This document shows positions 24,610 to 31,981 of a DNA stretch of 38,282 nucleotides, piece after piece (positions within the stretch are counted from its first letter, which is position 1; each line of letters opens with the position of its first letter). Position numbers and translations under genes: made by a program. Where the stretch lies: contig DEZK01000026.1 of NCBI GenBank assembly GCA_002365175.1, positions 1 through 38,282 of the forward strand, read 5' to 3'. The notes beneath the pieces are model-generated. The model was not told where the DNA came from. It saw nothing but the letters and a program-made list of their open reading frames with translations, and made no database searches. The stretch is from Raskinella chloraquaticus (SeqCode) (GTDB lineage: Bacteria; Pseudomonadota; Alphaproteobacteria; Rhizobiales; UBA4765).

Positions 24610-25227
24610 ATGAATGTAGCGCTCGCTCAAAATCGCCCGGGACAGACGCCGAAGCCACGCGAAAAGCGTCGCTTTCAGCGCGTCAGCATCTCCTTGCTCG
24701 GTCGCTATATGCTGCCAACCAAGCAGGAATATCCCTGCCAGGTTCTGGACATCTCGCCAGGCGGCGTTTCATTCCTCGCCCCTGAAACCTCGCTCGTCGG
24801 CGATATGGTGATTGCCTATATCGACCATGTGGGCCGGGTCGAGGGACGCATCGCACGCCTTATTCCCAATGGCTTTGCCATGACGATCGAGGCGACGGCG
24901 CGCAAACGCGACAAACTCGCCTCCCAGCTGACATGGCTCGCAAATCGTCATGTTCTGGGCCTGCCGGAAGATCGTCGCCATGAGCGCATTCTGCCGCGCA
25001 ATCCCATGTCGCGCCTGACCTTGCCCGACGGCAGCGTGCAGGCATGCCGCCTCATCGACCTGTCCCTGTCAGGCGCTGCCATCAGCCTGCAGAACCGCCC
25101 GACTGTCGGAACACCCGTGCTGCTTGGCCGTATCCGCGCTCGCATCGTGCGTCATCTTGAAGCCGGTATCGCGCTCGAATTCGCCAGCATCCAGGACCCC
25201 GAGCACATCGAGCAGCAACTGCATTGA
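24610..25227 (+). CDS. Tandem PilZ domain protein (candidate c-di-GMP receptor)
   Basis: The 205-residue protein has two PilZ domains in series. In domain 1 the RxxxR motif is RRFQR (20-24) and the DxSxxG motif is DISPGG (47-52). In domain 2 they are RRHER (122-126) and DLSLSG (150-155). Both domains keep the full c-di-GMP-binding set, so binding is likely. There are no membrane segments or enzymatic domains; the protein probably relays the signal by contact. ATG 24610 is used, although no good Shine-Dalgarno precedes it. A terminator-like hairpin lies 115 bp after the stop. Confidence 0.9.
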   Translation: MNVALAQNRPGQTPKPREKRRFQRVSISLLGRYMLPTKQEYPCQVLDISPGGVSFLAPETSLVGDMVIAYIDHVGRVEGRIARLIPNGFAMTIEATARKRDKLASQLTWLANRHVLGLPEDRRHERILPRNPMSRLTLPDGSVQACRLIDLSLSGAAISLQNRPTVGTPVLLGRIRARIVRHLEAGIALEFASIQDPEHIEQQLH

Positions 25228-25342
25228 CAGCCGGCTTCGTGCTGAGATGTGACGGTATAGGCCTCACTTTGTAAAAATTGTCGCTGCCGTTCATGGCGTC
25301 CACACGTCGAGTTCACCGATAATCGATACAATGACAGACCAC

Positions 25343-25371
25343 AGGGCGCCGTGATGGCGCCCTTATTGTTT
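25343..25371 (+). terminator. Rho-independent terminator candidate after the tandem-PilZ gene
   Basis: AGGGCGCC (25343-25350), loop GTGAT, then GGCGCCCT (25356-25363) form an 8-bp stem followed by the T-rich TATTGTTT. It is well placed to end the tandem-PilZ transcript and isolate the downstream AT-rich promoter region. Confidence 0.65.
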
Positions 25372-25624
25372 GTGCCCGCCTGCAGTCGCATGTGTTGGGG
25401 CAACATAGAGAGGCAAGGCTGAACGCACAGGCGTGCTCGCGCTCGAGGCGATCGCCTGGCCGCAACGCAGCGCTTTGTGGCGCACCACCTATCGCCCCGC
25501 TCATCCAGACCATTCCCCGACCAGCCTACGACGCGTCAGCGCAGCGCTGCCAGTTCGTTCGAATTTGAGACAAATTTGCGTCAATCTGGGATCGTATCTT
25601 GTGGTGGAGCAGCGTCTTCCATGG

Positions 25625-25712
25625 CTAATATTGTATTAAAGTAATCATTAAAATTAGACATAAATAATACTAAAACAATCATAAAACATACATAAAATAC
25701 ACGAATATTACT
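25625..25712. promoter_or_regulatory. AT-rich promoter island of the LapG-like peptidase gene
   Basis: About 88 bp with roughly 18% G+C by eye, in DNA otherwise near 60%. AATATT occurs at 25627-25632 and 25704-25709 and again just outside at 25726-25731; near-repeats ATAAAACATAC/ATAAAATACAC lie in the middle. The peptidase ATG is about 60 bp further on. The composition suggests a bent promoter or a target for an AT-binding nucleoid protein; no clean -35/-10 pair can be picked. Confidence 0.5.
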
Positions 25713-25770
25713 TAGCGTGACTGCAAATATTGTGTGTCATCTTCCCAATACTAACGGGGAGACACAGAAC

Positions 25771-26418
25771 ATGCAAAAACTAATCGCAACAGTAGGCGTC
25801 CTGGTGATGATCTTCAGCCTGTCACAGGCCATGGCCCGCGACGCCTTCACCCTGCCGGCCGAACCAGCGTCGGCGACAACATCGAATTACATCTCGATCA
25901 ACGGCGAGACACGCCCGCCGTCGGGCTGGGTGCAGTTCTGCCGCAATTTTCCGGCTGAATGCGTTGAGAGCAACACCCCGCCGCGCGACGCCAAGATGTC
26001 CAAGGCCGCCTGGGCGCAGCTTGATGCGATCAACCGCCAGGTCAACAACGACATCATTCCAATCACCGACTGGGATCACTACGGCGTTGAGGATTACTGG
26101 ACATACCCGGATGATGGAAAGGGTGATTGCGAGAAATATGTGCTCGAGAAGCGTCGGCGTCTCCACTCACTGGGCTGGCCGGAGAGTGCGCTGCTGATCA
26201 CGGTCGTGCGTGACACGAAAAACGAGGGTCACGCTGTCCTGATGGTGCGCACCAGCGAAGGCGACGTCATCCTCGACAACCTGAACAATGACATCCGCCA
26301 CTGGAGCAAAGTTCCTTACCGCTACGTCAAGCGTCAGTCGCAGTGGAGTGCGAATATCTGGGTATCGCTTGCCCCCCACGCAGGTGGATCCGACCTCGCG
26401 ACCGCCACGCGCCGCTAA
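25771..26418 (+). CDS. Transglutaminase-like cysteine peptidase (BTLCP, LapG family)
   Basis: The 215-residue exported protein has a signal peptide MQKLIATVGVLVMIFSLSQA with cleavage after AMA. The catalytic triad is readable: C120 in GKGDCEKYVLEKR, H154 in NEGHAVLMV, and D169 in VILDNLNND. LapG of Pseudomonas, a periplasmic protease that releases adhesins under c-di-GMP control through LapD, belongs to this family. No LapD or LapA homologue is in the window. ATG 25771 follows GGGGAG. The gene lies downstream of a tandem-PilZ gene but behind its own AT-rich promoter region, and it ends in a strong terminator. The substrate is unknown. Confidence 0.9.
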   Translation: MQKLIATVGVLVMIFSLSQAMARDAFTLPAEPASATTSNYISINGETRPPSGWVQFCRNFPAECVESNTPPRDAKMSKAAWAQLDAINRQVNNDIIPITDWDHYGVEDYWTYPDDGKGDCEKYVLEKRRRLHSLGWPESALLITVVRDTKNEGHAVLMVRTSEGDVILDNLNNDIRHWSKVPYRYVKRQSQWSANIWVSLAPHAGGSDLATATRR

Positions 26419-26473
26419 CGTCAACCTATTGGATCCTCGGTCTCCCTGCCTCCCCGTCCCCGACCAGGATCCC

Positions 26474-26512
26474 AGAGCCGGTCCTCCCCCCAAGGACCGG
26501 CTCTTCTTTTTT
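26474..26512 (+). terminator. Strong Rho-independent terminator
   Basis: AGAGCCGGTCCT (26474-26485) pairs perfectly with AGGACCGGCTCT (26493-26504) across a 7-nt loop, a 12-bp stem, followed by TCTTTTTT. It terminates the LapG-like gene. Its T-tract reaches the stop codon of the convergent gamma carbonic anhydrase gene (26511). It lacks a U-run in the opposite direction, so it acts mainly on plus-strand transcripts. Confidence 0.9.
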
Positions 26513-27041
26513 AGCCGACGCGCTTCAAACCTTTGTTGAATCGTCTGAAATTGGCCTGATACCCTTTTGTCAGGCGAGCGATGTTCGCGATTGCCGCCTC
26601 GTCCAGCAGGCGGACAGCCTTGGCTGGCGCACCAAGGATCAGCGATCCTTCGGGAAAACTCTTGCCTTCGCCGACAAACGAATGAGCACCAACCAGGCTG
26701 TTGCGCCTGATGAGCGCGCCGTTCAGCACCACCGCACCCATGCCAACGAGCGAATTGGTCTCCATCGTGCATCCGTGCAGGATCGCCTGATGGCCGACCG
26801 TACAGCCGGCGGCGATCATCATCGGAAAGCCGATGTCGGTATGCAGGATCGAGCCATCCTGGATGTTGGACCCCTCGCCGATTTCGATCCACTCATTGTC
26901 GCCGCGCAAGACCGCCCCGAACCAGATACTGGCGCCCGGCTTCAGCCGCACCTTGCCGATGACGGCAGCGTTTTCAGCGATGAAGTAATCGCCATTGGCG
27001 GGAAGATCGGGACCAACCCCGTCTAGTTCATAGATGGCCAT
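26511..27041 (-). CDS. Gamma carbonic anhydrase family protein
   Basis: Left-handed beta-helix hexapeptide protein of the gamma-CA/YrdA group, 176 residues. The three metal histidines are at the expected spacing: H67 (SILHTD), H84 (VGHQ) and H89 (ILHG). ASIWFGAVLRGDNEWIEIGEG and SLVGMGAVVLNGALI are hallmarks. Trimer formation and zinc binding are likely; carbonic anhydrase activity is not certain, as many members have unknown substrates. It stands alone and is convergent with the LapG-like gene. Confidence 0.94.
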   Translation of the reverse strand: MAIYELDGVGPDLPANGDYFIAENAAVIGKVRLKPGASIWFGAVLRGDNEWIEIGEGSNIQDGSILHTDIGFPMMIAAGCTVGHQAILHGCTMETNSLVGMGAVVLNGALIRRNSLVGAHSFVGEGKSFPEGSLILGAPAKAVRLLDEAAIANIARLTKGYQANFRRFNKGLKRVG

Positions 27042-27091
27042 GTCTGCATGCTCCGTGATCGCGTGCGCCTCAAGACAAGCACAGCATCGCC

Positions 27092-27427
27092 TCAGGCAAA
27101 AAGCGCAATGTGCAGGCGAATGACGACATCAAGCACATAGACGCCGATAATAAAGCTCCACACTGAGACAAGGACGAGCGAGGCAGCCATCCATCCCCAG
27201 GCCCTGCCCTTGATCGTCCGCCCGCGCCACGCATTGCGGGCAATCACGGCCGGTCCCGTCACCGCCAGAAGCGGGAGAGCCACCAGGGAGCCTGCAGGCC
27301 CGCCCTCGGTCAGCAGCTTGAAAGACATGGGCTGGGTGGTGATGAGGCGATAACAGCTCGCCAGTATTCCCGCCGTTACAAAGCCAAGAGCGATCGCCCA
27401 CAGCAGGACGCTGATAGTTGTCGACAT
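27092..27427 (-). CDS. Small integral membrane protein (possibly DUF6949 family)
   Basis: The 111-residue protein has three predicted membrane segments: VLLWAIALGFVTAGILASCY, SLVALPLLAVTGPAVIA and WMAASLVLVSVWSFIIGVYV. A basic loop NAWRGRTIKGRAWG lies between the second and third. It resembles a Rhizobiales-restricted family often called DUF6949, an attribution made from memory at low certainty. ATG 27427 is used. The function is unknown. Upstream it faces a plus-strand hypothetical gene. Confidence 0.7.
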   Translation of the reverse strand: MSTTISVLLWAIALGFVTAGILASCYRLITTQPMSFKLLTEGGPAGSLVALPLLAVTGPAVIARNAWRGRTIKGRAWGWMAASLVLVSVWSFIIGVYVLDVVIRLHIALFA

Positions 27428-27521
27428 GTTAACGCCTCACTCGCATTCCGTATCATTTTGATACGGCAGTCCCCCATATTCACTGAACCGCGCAAGCATC
27501 ATACCGTTGCCGCAGCGGCAC

Positions 27522-28250
27522 ATGATTCGTCGCATGCGCTCTTGTCGGCTCATTTGGATTTCTGCACCCTTGGCAAACCGCATCCCTCTCTGGCCTTTTG
27601 CCGCCGTCAGCGTGCTGGCGGCCCTGGCTACGAGCGGGCTGGTGGTCCGGCCATCGATCGAAGCCTGGTGGTACAGCGAACGCGCGCCATTGCCGCCTGA
27701 CCAGGTCCCGCGCCCGTTCCGCGTCACCGTCGGGACCGTGCCTCTGTCTGTGCCCTATGATCTGGTGCGCTTTCCCGGCCAGCGCCGGGACGCGGCCGTT
27801 GATCGTCTGGAGCTGGTTTTGCGCTGGCCGCCATCCAACGCATCCGGCGCCGATCAGGCGACAGGCACCACGGGAGATACCGATGTGTTCATTTCACTCA
27901 GCCCGCCTGATGACAGCCTCGACCCTACCCGCCGGCTGGGTGCCATCTATAACCGGCTGCTTGATCCGGCAACACTGAATGCGCCGCAAGGGCTGACCGG
28001 CCGGCGGTTCGTATCGGATTCAGGATATGTGGGTGAGGAGCTTTTCTATGACCCGGCGAGCCCCGCTTCCTATTTTGTGCGATGCGCCCCGCCCGTCACC
28101 GATCAACCCGGAACGTGTCTGCGCGAAATCCGACTGACCGAGCGGCTCGATGTCGTCTATCGCTTTCCCCGCAGCCTGCTGGGGCAATGGCGGCGGCTTG
28201 ACGAGACCATATCAGCGCTCCTCGCCGCGATCAGCATAGCAGACCGCTGA
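27522..28250 (+). CDS. Hypothetical membrane-anchored protein
   Basis: Up to 242 residues with one N-terminal membrane anchor (PLWPFAAVSVLAALATSGLVV) and a periplasmic body. Conserved-looking segments include PFRVTVGTVPLSVPYDLVRF, DAAVDRLELVLRWP and SLLGQWRRLDETI. The start is uncertain: ATG 27522, ATG 27534 or a TTG at 27507, none with a good ribosome-binding site. Similar anchored proteins are seen in Rhizobiales, but I know of no function. The stop is 12 bp from the convergent DUF3126 gene's stop. Confidence 0.75.
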   Translation: MIRRMRSCRLIWISAPLANRIPLWPFAAVSVLAALATSGLVVRPSIEAWWYSERAPLPPDQVPRPFRVTVGTVPLSVPYDLVRFPGQRRDAAVDRLELVLRWPPSNASGADQATGTTGDTDVFISLSPPDDSLDPTRRLGAIYNRLLDPATLNAPQGLTGRRFVSDSGYVGEELFYDPASPASYFVRCAPPVTDQPGTCLREIRLTERLDVVYRFPRSLLGQWRRLDETISALLAAISIADR

Positions 28251-28262
28251 GCGCCAGGCCGT

Positions 28263-28475
28263 TCAATCCTCGAGGTCGATTTCGAGAATTGCCATCTGGA
28301 AATTATAGGATGTCTCTCCGTCTTCCTTGTCCTCAAACATCACGCCAAGGAATTCATCGCCGACATACACTTCAGCCGAATCCGTTTTACGAGGGCGCGC
28401 GCGAACCGTAATCCCCTGATTATCAAATGTACGGCGCATGAAACGCTCGATCTTCTTCAGCTCTTCACCCGTCAT
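28263..28475 (-). CDS. DUF3126 family protein
   Basis: Small 70-residue acidic protein with the DUF3126 layout: EELKKIERFMRRTFDNQGI at the N-terminus, then RPRKTDSAEVYVGDEFLGVM and SYNFQMAILEIDL. It is conserved in Alphaproteobacteria and of unknown function. ATG 28475 has AAGGGA 6-7 nt upstream. It lies downstream of cysE on the same strand, the usual neighbour, but the gap here is 165 bp and contains a possible small frame and a hairpin. Confidence 0.9.
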   Translation of the reverse strand: MTGEELKKIERFMRRTFDNQGITVRARPRKTDSAEVYVGDEFLGVMFEDKEDGETSYNFQMAILEIDLED

Positions 28476-28575
28476 CGGCAGTCCCTTTCGGCTTGCGCCG
28501 TTGCATCGTTACAAATTCGGCAGCGACCTGGCGCATCCCCGTCACGCCATGGAGGCGCCAGACCAGCGCCTCCAC
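28465..28575 (-). CDS. Possible 36-residue ORF between cysE and the DUF3126 gene
   Basis: A frame from GTG 28575 to a TGA at 28467-28465 overlaps the DUF3126 start by 11 bp. AGGG lies just upstream of the GTG. The product VEALVWRLHGVTGMRQVAAE continues with a basic tail and looks amphipathic. A 9-bp stem-loop covers its first codons (28550-28558 with 28566-28574), which could hide the start. The product is not recognised and the call is speculative. Confidence 0.25.
   Translation of the reverse strand: MEALVWRLHGVTGMRQVAAEFVTMQRRKPKGTADDG
28550..28574 (-). other. Stem-loop between cysE and the DUF3126 gene
   Basis: TGGAGGCGC at 28550-28558 pairs perfectly with GCGCCTCCA at 28566-28574 over a 7-nt loop. 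No T-run follows on either strand, so it is more likely an mRNA structure than a terminator. It sits about 75 bp before the DUF3126 start. Confidence 0.5.
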
Positions 28576-28640
28576 ATCACCCTGATTTACGACCGCGACA
28601 TGTGCCGCAATTCACCGGCAAGGACAAGCCGGCGGCGCGA

Positions 28641-29483
28641 TCAAATGCTGAAAGTGAAATTCTGATCCATCTGCCGCGAGGGCTGGTCACAGCCCGATGT
28701 CCCGACAACCTTGGCGGGCACGCCGGCAACCGTCGTGCAGCGGGGCACATTGTCCAAAACCACCGAGCCGGCGCCAACGCGCGCGCATTCGCCAACTTCG
28801 ATATTGCCAAGGATCTTGGCACCGCTGCCGATCAGCACGCCCCGGCGGATTTTGGGATGCCGGTCGCCGCTTTCCTTACCCGTGCCCCCAAGCGTGACGC
28901 TCTGCAGAATGGATACATCATCTTCAATCACCGTCGTCTCGCCCACTACCAGACCCGTCGCGTGATCAAGCAGAATACCGCGCCCGAGCCGAGCGGCGGG
29001 ATGAATGTCAACACCGTAGGATGACGATGCCCTGCTCTGCAGATAGAGCGCAAAATCACGGCGCCCGCGCTGCCACATAAAATGTGCAAAGCGATGGGTC
29101 TGAATGGCAGAAAACCCTTTGAAATAGAGAATCGGCTCGATCATGCGCTTGCACGCAGCGTCGCGATCTATCACTGCCGAAATATCCGCCCGGAAGCTGT
29201 CGCCGATCGTCTCGTCCTGCTCAACCGCCATTTCAAACACCCGTCGCAGCAATTCGCCGGGCACGTCGGAATGATCAAGTCGCTGCGCCAGGCGGTGGAT
29301 CACCGCATCCTCAAGCGTCGCATGCGACAGAACGGTGGCATAAACGAAGGAGGCGAGTGCCGGCTCCTCAGCAACGATCGCCTCAGCCTCGCCGCGTATC
29401 CGGTCCCAGACGGGATCGAGCAGCCGCAGCGTTCCTGGATTCCGCGTCGGCTGTGACGCCTGGTTGGTATTGGATGGCTGCAT
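28641..29483 (-). CDS. cysE: Serine O-acetyltransferase
   Basis: Makes O-acetyl-L-serine from serine and acetyl-CoA, the committed step to cysteine. The protein has 280 residues. The N-terminal helical domain is followed by a left-handed beta-helix with hexapeptide repeats (GVDIHPAARLGRGILLDHAT, VIEDDVSILQSVTLGG). Catalytic residues are D159 and H174, with H209 in SGDRHPKIRRG. The protein ends in isoleucine (FTFSI), the residue by which CysE docks into the CysK active site, so the cysteine synthase complex can probably form. ATG 29483 has GGGGAG 8 nt upstream. A palindrome sits in its upstream region. Confidence 0.96.
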   Translation of the reverse strand: MQPSNTNQASQPTRNPGTLRLLDPVWDRIRGEAEAIVAEEPALASFVYATVLSHATLEDAVIHRLAQRLDHSDVPGELLRRVFEMAVEQDETIGDSFRADISAVIDRDAACKRMIEPILYFKGFSAIQTHRFAHFMWQRGRRDFALYLQSRASSSYGVDIHPAARLGRGILLDHATGLVVGETTVIEDDVSILQSVTLGGTGKESGDRHPKIRRGVLIGSGAKILGNIEVGECARVGAGSVVLDNVPRCTTVAGVPAKVVGTSGCDQPSRQMDQNFTFSI

Positions 29484-29604
29484 GGAAGGCTCCCCGCATT
29501 GAACTCAGCGATGTCTATATAGTTTGCTTTGTCGTCCACCGCGAGGGTTGCGCGCACATTCCCGCAATGTCAGTGCACTCGTACCTCGACCCAAGGATGA
29601 TTCA

Positions 29605-29619
29605 AATGTTTAAAACATT
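29605..29619. promoter_or_regulatory. 15-bp palindrome upstream of cysE
   Basis: AATGTTTAAAACATT is a perfect inverted repeat (7-bp arms, one central base) 122 bp upstream of the cysE ATG, in an AT-rich patch at about 29600-29665 that is the only plausible cysE promoter region. It resembles a dimeric repressor operator; the protein is unknown. Confidence 0.35.
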
Positions 29620-29676
29620 ATGTTATTTCATTGATCTGATGACGTATTTATCAATTTTATAGTAACTGACAGCATG

Positions 29677-30429
29677 TCACGGACGTTCGTCCAGGAAGGC
29701 GAGAACCGCTGCCTTGTGGCTCTTGTCGCCGACTGCCGACATATGATCGCGCTCGACAATCATGAACACCCCGGCCCCCGGAATAAGCGCCGCAAGCCCC
29801 TCGGGGCTTCCAACCCCAAGATCACGCGTGCCAACCGCAACCAGGGTTGGCACGCTGATTGCGCTCAGCGTTTCCGGCGCGACCGGCACCCGCATTGATG
29901 CAACACATGCCGCCAGCGCCAAACGATCGCTTTTCGTTTGATCGGCGAAGCTGCGATAGGCTTTGCCGGTGGGATCGGTCACACTGGCCGGATCCTCAGC
30001 GGTGAGCGCTTGAGCAATCGCGGCGCTGTGCGCCATGCCTTCGACAAGCCCGAGCCCGACGCCACCAAGAACCAGCGACCGCACGCGCTGCGGAGCGATT
30101 CCCGCGAGGCACAGAGCAAGCCGCGCGCCCATCGAATAGCCAATGATATCGGCGCGTTTGATCGCCAGATGATCGAGCAACGCCAGCGCATCGCCTGCCA
30201 TCAGCTTCTGCTCATAATGCCCACTGTCATGCGGCTTGGCCGATTGCCCATGGCCACGATTATCAAGCGCGATCACCCGGTAGCCGCTCGCCGTCAATGT
30301 CTTGACCCAGCCCGGTGCAACCCAGTTCGTCTCCTTGTTGGAGGCAAAGCCATGGATAAGGATTATCGCCTCGCCCTCGCCCTCATCGAGATAGGCAATC
30401 TGCATGTCGCCATTTTTGAAGTCCGGCAC
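29677..30429 (-). CDS. Alpha/beta fold hydrolase
   Basis: Alpha/beta hydrolase, 250 residues from GTG 30429. That start is chosen because AGGAG ends 6 nt before it and the protein then begins VPDFKNGDMQIAYLDEGEGE, the usual family start. ATG 30489 and GTG 30501 would add unmatched residues. The oxyanion region is ILIHGFASNKE, the nucleophile Ser is in DIIGYSMGARLA, the acid in VAVGTRDLGVG, and the histidine in ERDHMSAVGDKSH. It fits esterase or 3-oxoadipate-enol-lactonase-like members; the substrate is undetermined. It diverges from the zinc-finger gene and lies upstream of cysE on the same strand with a 193-bp gap. Confidence 0.92.
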   Translation of the reverse strand: MPDFKNGDMQIAYLDEGEGEAIILIHGFASNKETNWVAPGWVKTLTASGYRVIALDNRGHGQSAKPHDSGHYEQKLMAGDALALLDHLAIKRADIIGYSMGARLALCLAGIAPQRVRSLVLGGVGLGLVEGMAHSAAIAQALTAEDPASVTDPTGKAYRSFADQTKSDRLALAACVASMRVPVAPETLSAISVPTLVAVGTRDLGVGSPEGLAALIPGAGVFMIVERDHMSAVGDKSHKAAVLAFLDERP

Positions 30430-30533
30430 GGGGGTCTCCTGTCGCTGTGCATTCTGTTCGAGACAAGCCAAATCGAACGCTGGCCTCATTCTGTCAATCA
30501 CAGTATGGTCCCGCCATCGTTTGAGGATCGATC

Positions 30534-30776
30534 ATGACAGACCACGCAGTCGCACATTTTCATAACAGCCCGGGCAAGTCCCTCATCAAGGTCGGCGCGC
30601 GCGAACTCATGTGCATGGGCGCCCTGCCGCCCTACGACCATCCCCATGTGTTCCTTGACATGGGAGCGGAGGGGGAAATCATCTGTCCCTATTGCTCGAC
30701 GCTCTATCGCCATGACAGCAAGCTTGCCCCACGCCAGGCCGATCCGGCCGAATGCGCCTACAGCGCCGCGGCCTGA
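30534..30776 (+). CDS. CHCC-type zinc-finger domain protein (NDUFS6-like)
   Basis: The 80-residue protein has the zinc-finger CHCC layout: C27 (ELMCMGA), H36 or H38 (YDHPHVF), and C51/C54 (IICPYCSTLYR). In mitochondria the homologous domain is in complex I subunit NDUFS6; alphaproteobacterial versions are small and free-standing, with a probable role in complex I assembly. ATG 30534 has GAGGAT 6 nt upstream. It is followed after 12 bp by an FAD monooxygenase gene on the same strand. Confidence 0.92.
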   Translation: MTDHAVAHFHNSPGKSLIKVGARELMCMGALPPYDHPHVFLDMGAEGEIICPYCSTLYRHDSKLAPRQADPAECAYSAAA

Positions 30777-30788
30777 CAACATCACCCT

Positions 30789-31973
30789 ATGAACGGCCTC
30801 GACCGGCCCATCATCATCGCCGGCGCCGGCATTTCCGGGCTGAGTGCGGCATTGTGCCTGACGCGCGCCGGTTTTGACGTTCATCTGATCGAGCGCGCCG
30901 GCACGTTCGACGAGGTCGGCGCCGGCCTTCAGTTGTCGCCCAACGCCTCGCGCATCCTCATCACGCTTGGCCTTGACCGCCTGCTTGACCACCTGGTCGG
31001 CAAACCGCAATCATTGATGGTACGCAACGCTCATTCAGGACGCGTCCTGATCGATATGCCGTTTGGCGCCGAAGCCGTGCGCCGCTGGGGGGCGCCGATG
31101 TGGGTGGCGCACCGCGCCGATCTGCAGGCAGCACTCCTCACGCTGGTGCGGCAGGAGACGCGGCTACGTCTGTCACCTGGTCGAGAGGTAAGCGCGGTCA
31201 CGGAAATGGCGACAAGCGTCAGCGCCGTCCTGCGTGGCGGTCCGCAGGATGAAGACGTGTCCACACCTCTTTTTCTGGCAGCCGACGGGCTGTGGTCGAC
31301 ATTGCGCAGCCCGATGGAAGGTGGCGCACCACCACGCTTTGCCGGGCGCTCGGCCTATCGCGCGACCGTTCCTGTGGACGGCGTTCCAGCACCTCTGCGC
31401 CGTAACGCCACCGGCTTGTGGCTCGGCCATCGCGCCCATCTCGTCCATTATCCGCTGCGCGGCGGCACGCTGGTGAATATCGTTGCCATTATTTCCGACG
31501 ACCATCCCGAGGAAAGCTGGGCGGCGCAGGCTGATACCAATGACGTCCAGCAGCGCTTCGCCGATTTTGCCCCGCCCGCCCGGGAATTGCTGGCGCTGGC
31601 ACCGGAATGGAAGCGGTGGCCGCTTTATATCCGCCCGCCGCTGCGCCGCTGGCCGGGCACGCGCCTGCTGCCCATCGGCGATGCCGCTCACCCCATGGTG
31701 CCCTTTCTTGCCCAAGGGGCCTCGATGGCGATAGAGGACGCCTGGGTACTCACAAGCTGCCTGAGCGAGGAGCCCGACATCAACAACGCTCTCGCCCGCT
31801 TCAAGCGCGAGCGCACCGCCCGCGTCACGCGCGTTCAGGCCGAAGCCATCCGCAACGGCCACGTCTTTCACCTGGGCGGGATCGCCGCGCTTGCCCGCGA
31901 TATGGCACTCAGCGCATTAGGGCCCAAAGGCCTCGCCGCCAGATATGACTGGCTTTACGGCTTTCAAGCTTGA
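30789..31973 (+). CDS. FAD-dependent monooxygenase (salicylate hydroxylase-like)
   Basis: Class A flavoprotein aromatic hydroxylase, 394 residues. The Rossmann motif is AGAGISGLSAALCLTRAG (11-28), followed by VHLIERAGTFDEVGAGLQLS. A DG motif is in LFLAADGLWSTLR, and the FAD-ribityl motif GDAAHPMVPFLAQGAS is near residue 297. The substrate is probably an aromatic acid or phenol-like ring, but no ring-cleavage genes are adjacent. Ubiquinone-ring hydroxylation is an alternative given the upstream complex-I-type zinc-finger gene. No Shine-Dalgarno is visible at ATG 30789, so it is likely coupled to the preceding gene. It is convergent with the thiolase gene. Confidence 0.92.
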   Translation: MNGLDRPIIIAGAGISGLSAALCLTRAGFDVHLIERAGTFDEVGAGLQLSPNASRILITLGLDRLLDHLVGKPQSLMVRNAHSGRVLIDMPFGAEAVRRWGAPMWVAHRADLQAALLTLVRQETRLRLSPGREVSAVTEMATSVSAVLRGGPQDEDVSTPLFLAADGLWSTLRSPMEGGAPPRFAGRSAYRATVPVDGVPAPLRRNATGLWLGHRAHLVHYPLRGGTLVNIVAIISDDHPEESWAAQADTNDVQQRFADFAPPARELLALAPEWKRWPLYIRPPLRRWPGTRLLPIGDAAHPMVPFLAQGASMAIEDAWVLTSCLSEEPDINNALARFKRERTARVTRVQAEAIRNGHVFHLGGIAALARDMALSALGPKGLAARYDWLYGFQA

Positions 31974-31981
31974 TACCCCCC

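Larger units (their letters stand above)
25228..25770. other. Intergenic region with terminator and AT-rich leader
   Basis: This 543-bp gap between the tandem-PilZ gene and the LapG-like gene contains a terminator hairpin at 25343-25371, a GC-rich stretch with no convincing coding frame, and a very AT-rich block at about 25625-25712. An imperfect dyad TTGAGAC-AAATTT-GCGTCAA sits at 25565-25584. Short open frames are present on both strands but show no recognisable product. Confidence 0.6.

Noticed and set aside
25381..25616. Possible coding remnant in the gap before the LapG-like gene
   Set aside because: Short frames on both strands have no recognisable product, no ribosome-binding site and no continuity.
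25636..25651. TTAA-N8-TTAA in the AT-rich island as a CtrA box
   Set aside because: Spacing is 8 instead of 7 and the surrounding DNA is so AT-rich that such pairs are expected by chance.
23819..26418. A complete Lap adhesin-release system
   Set aside because: Only a LapG-family peptidase is present; no LapD-type GGDEF/EAL receptor or large adhesin with an ABC exporter is in the window.
27437..27553. 38-codon minus-strand frame with CRCGN, suggestive of half a zinc ribbon
   Set aside because: No second Cys pair, no ribosome-binding site, and it overlaps the start region of the plus-strand membrane-anchored protein; possibly a degenerate remnant but unsupported.
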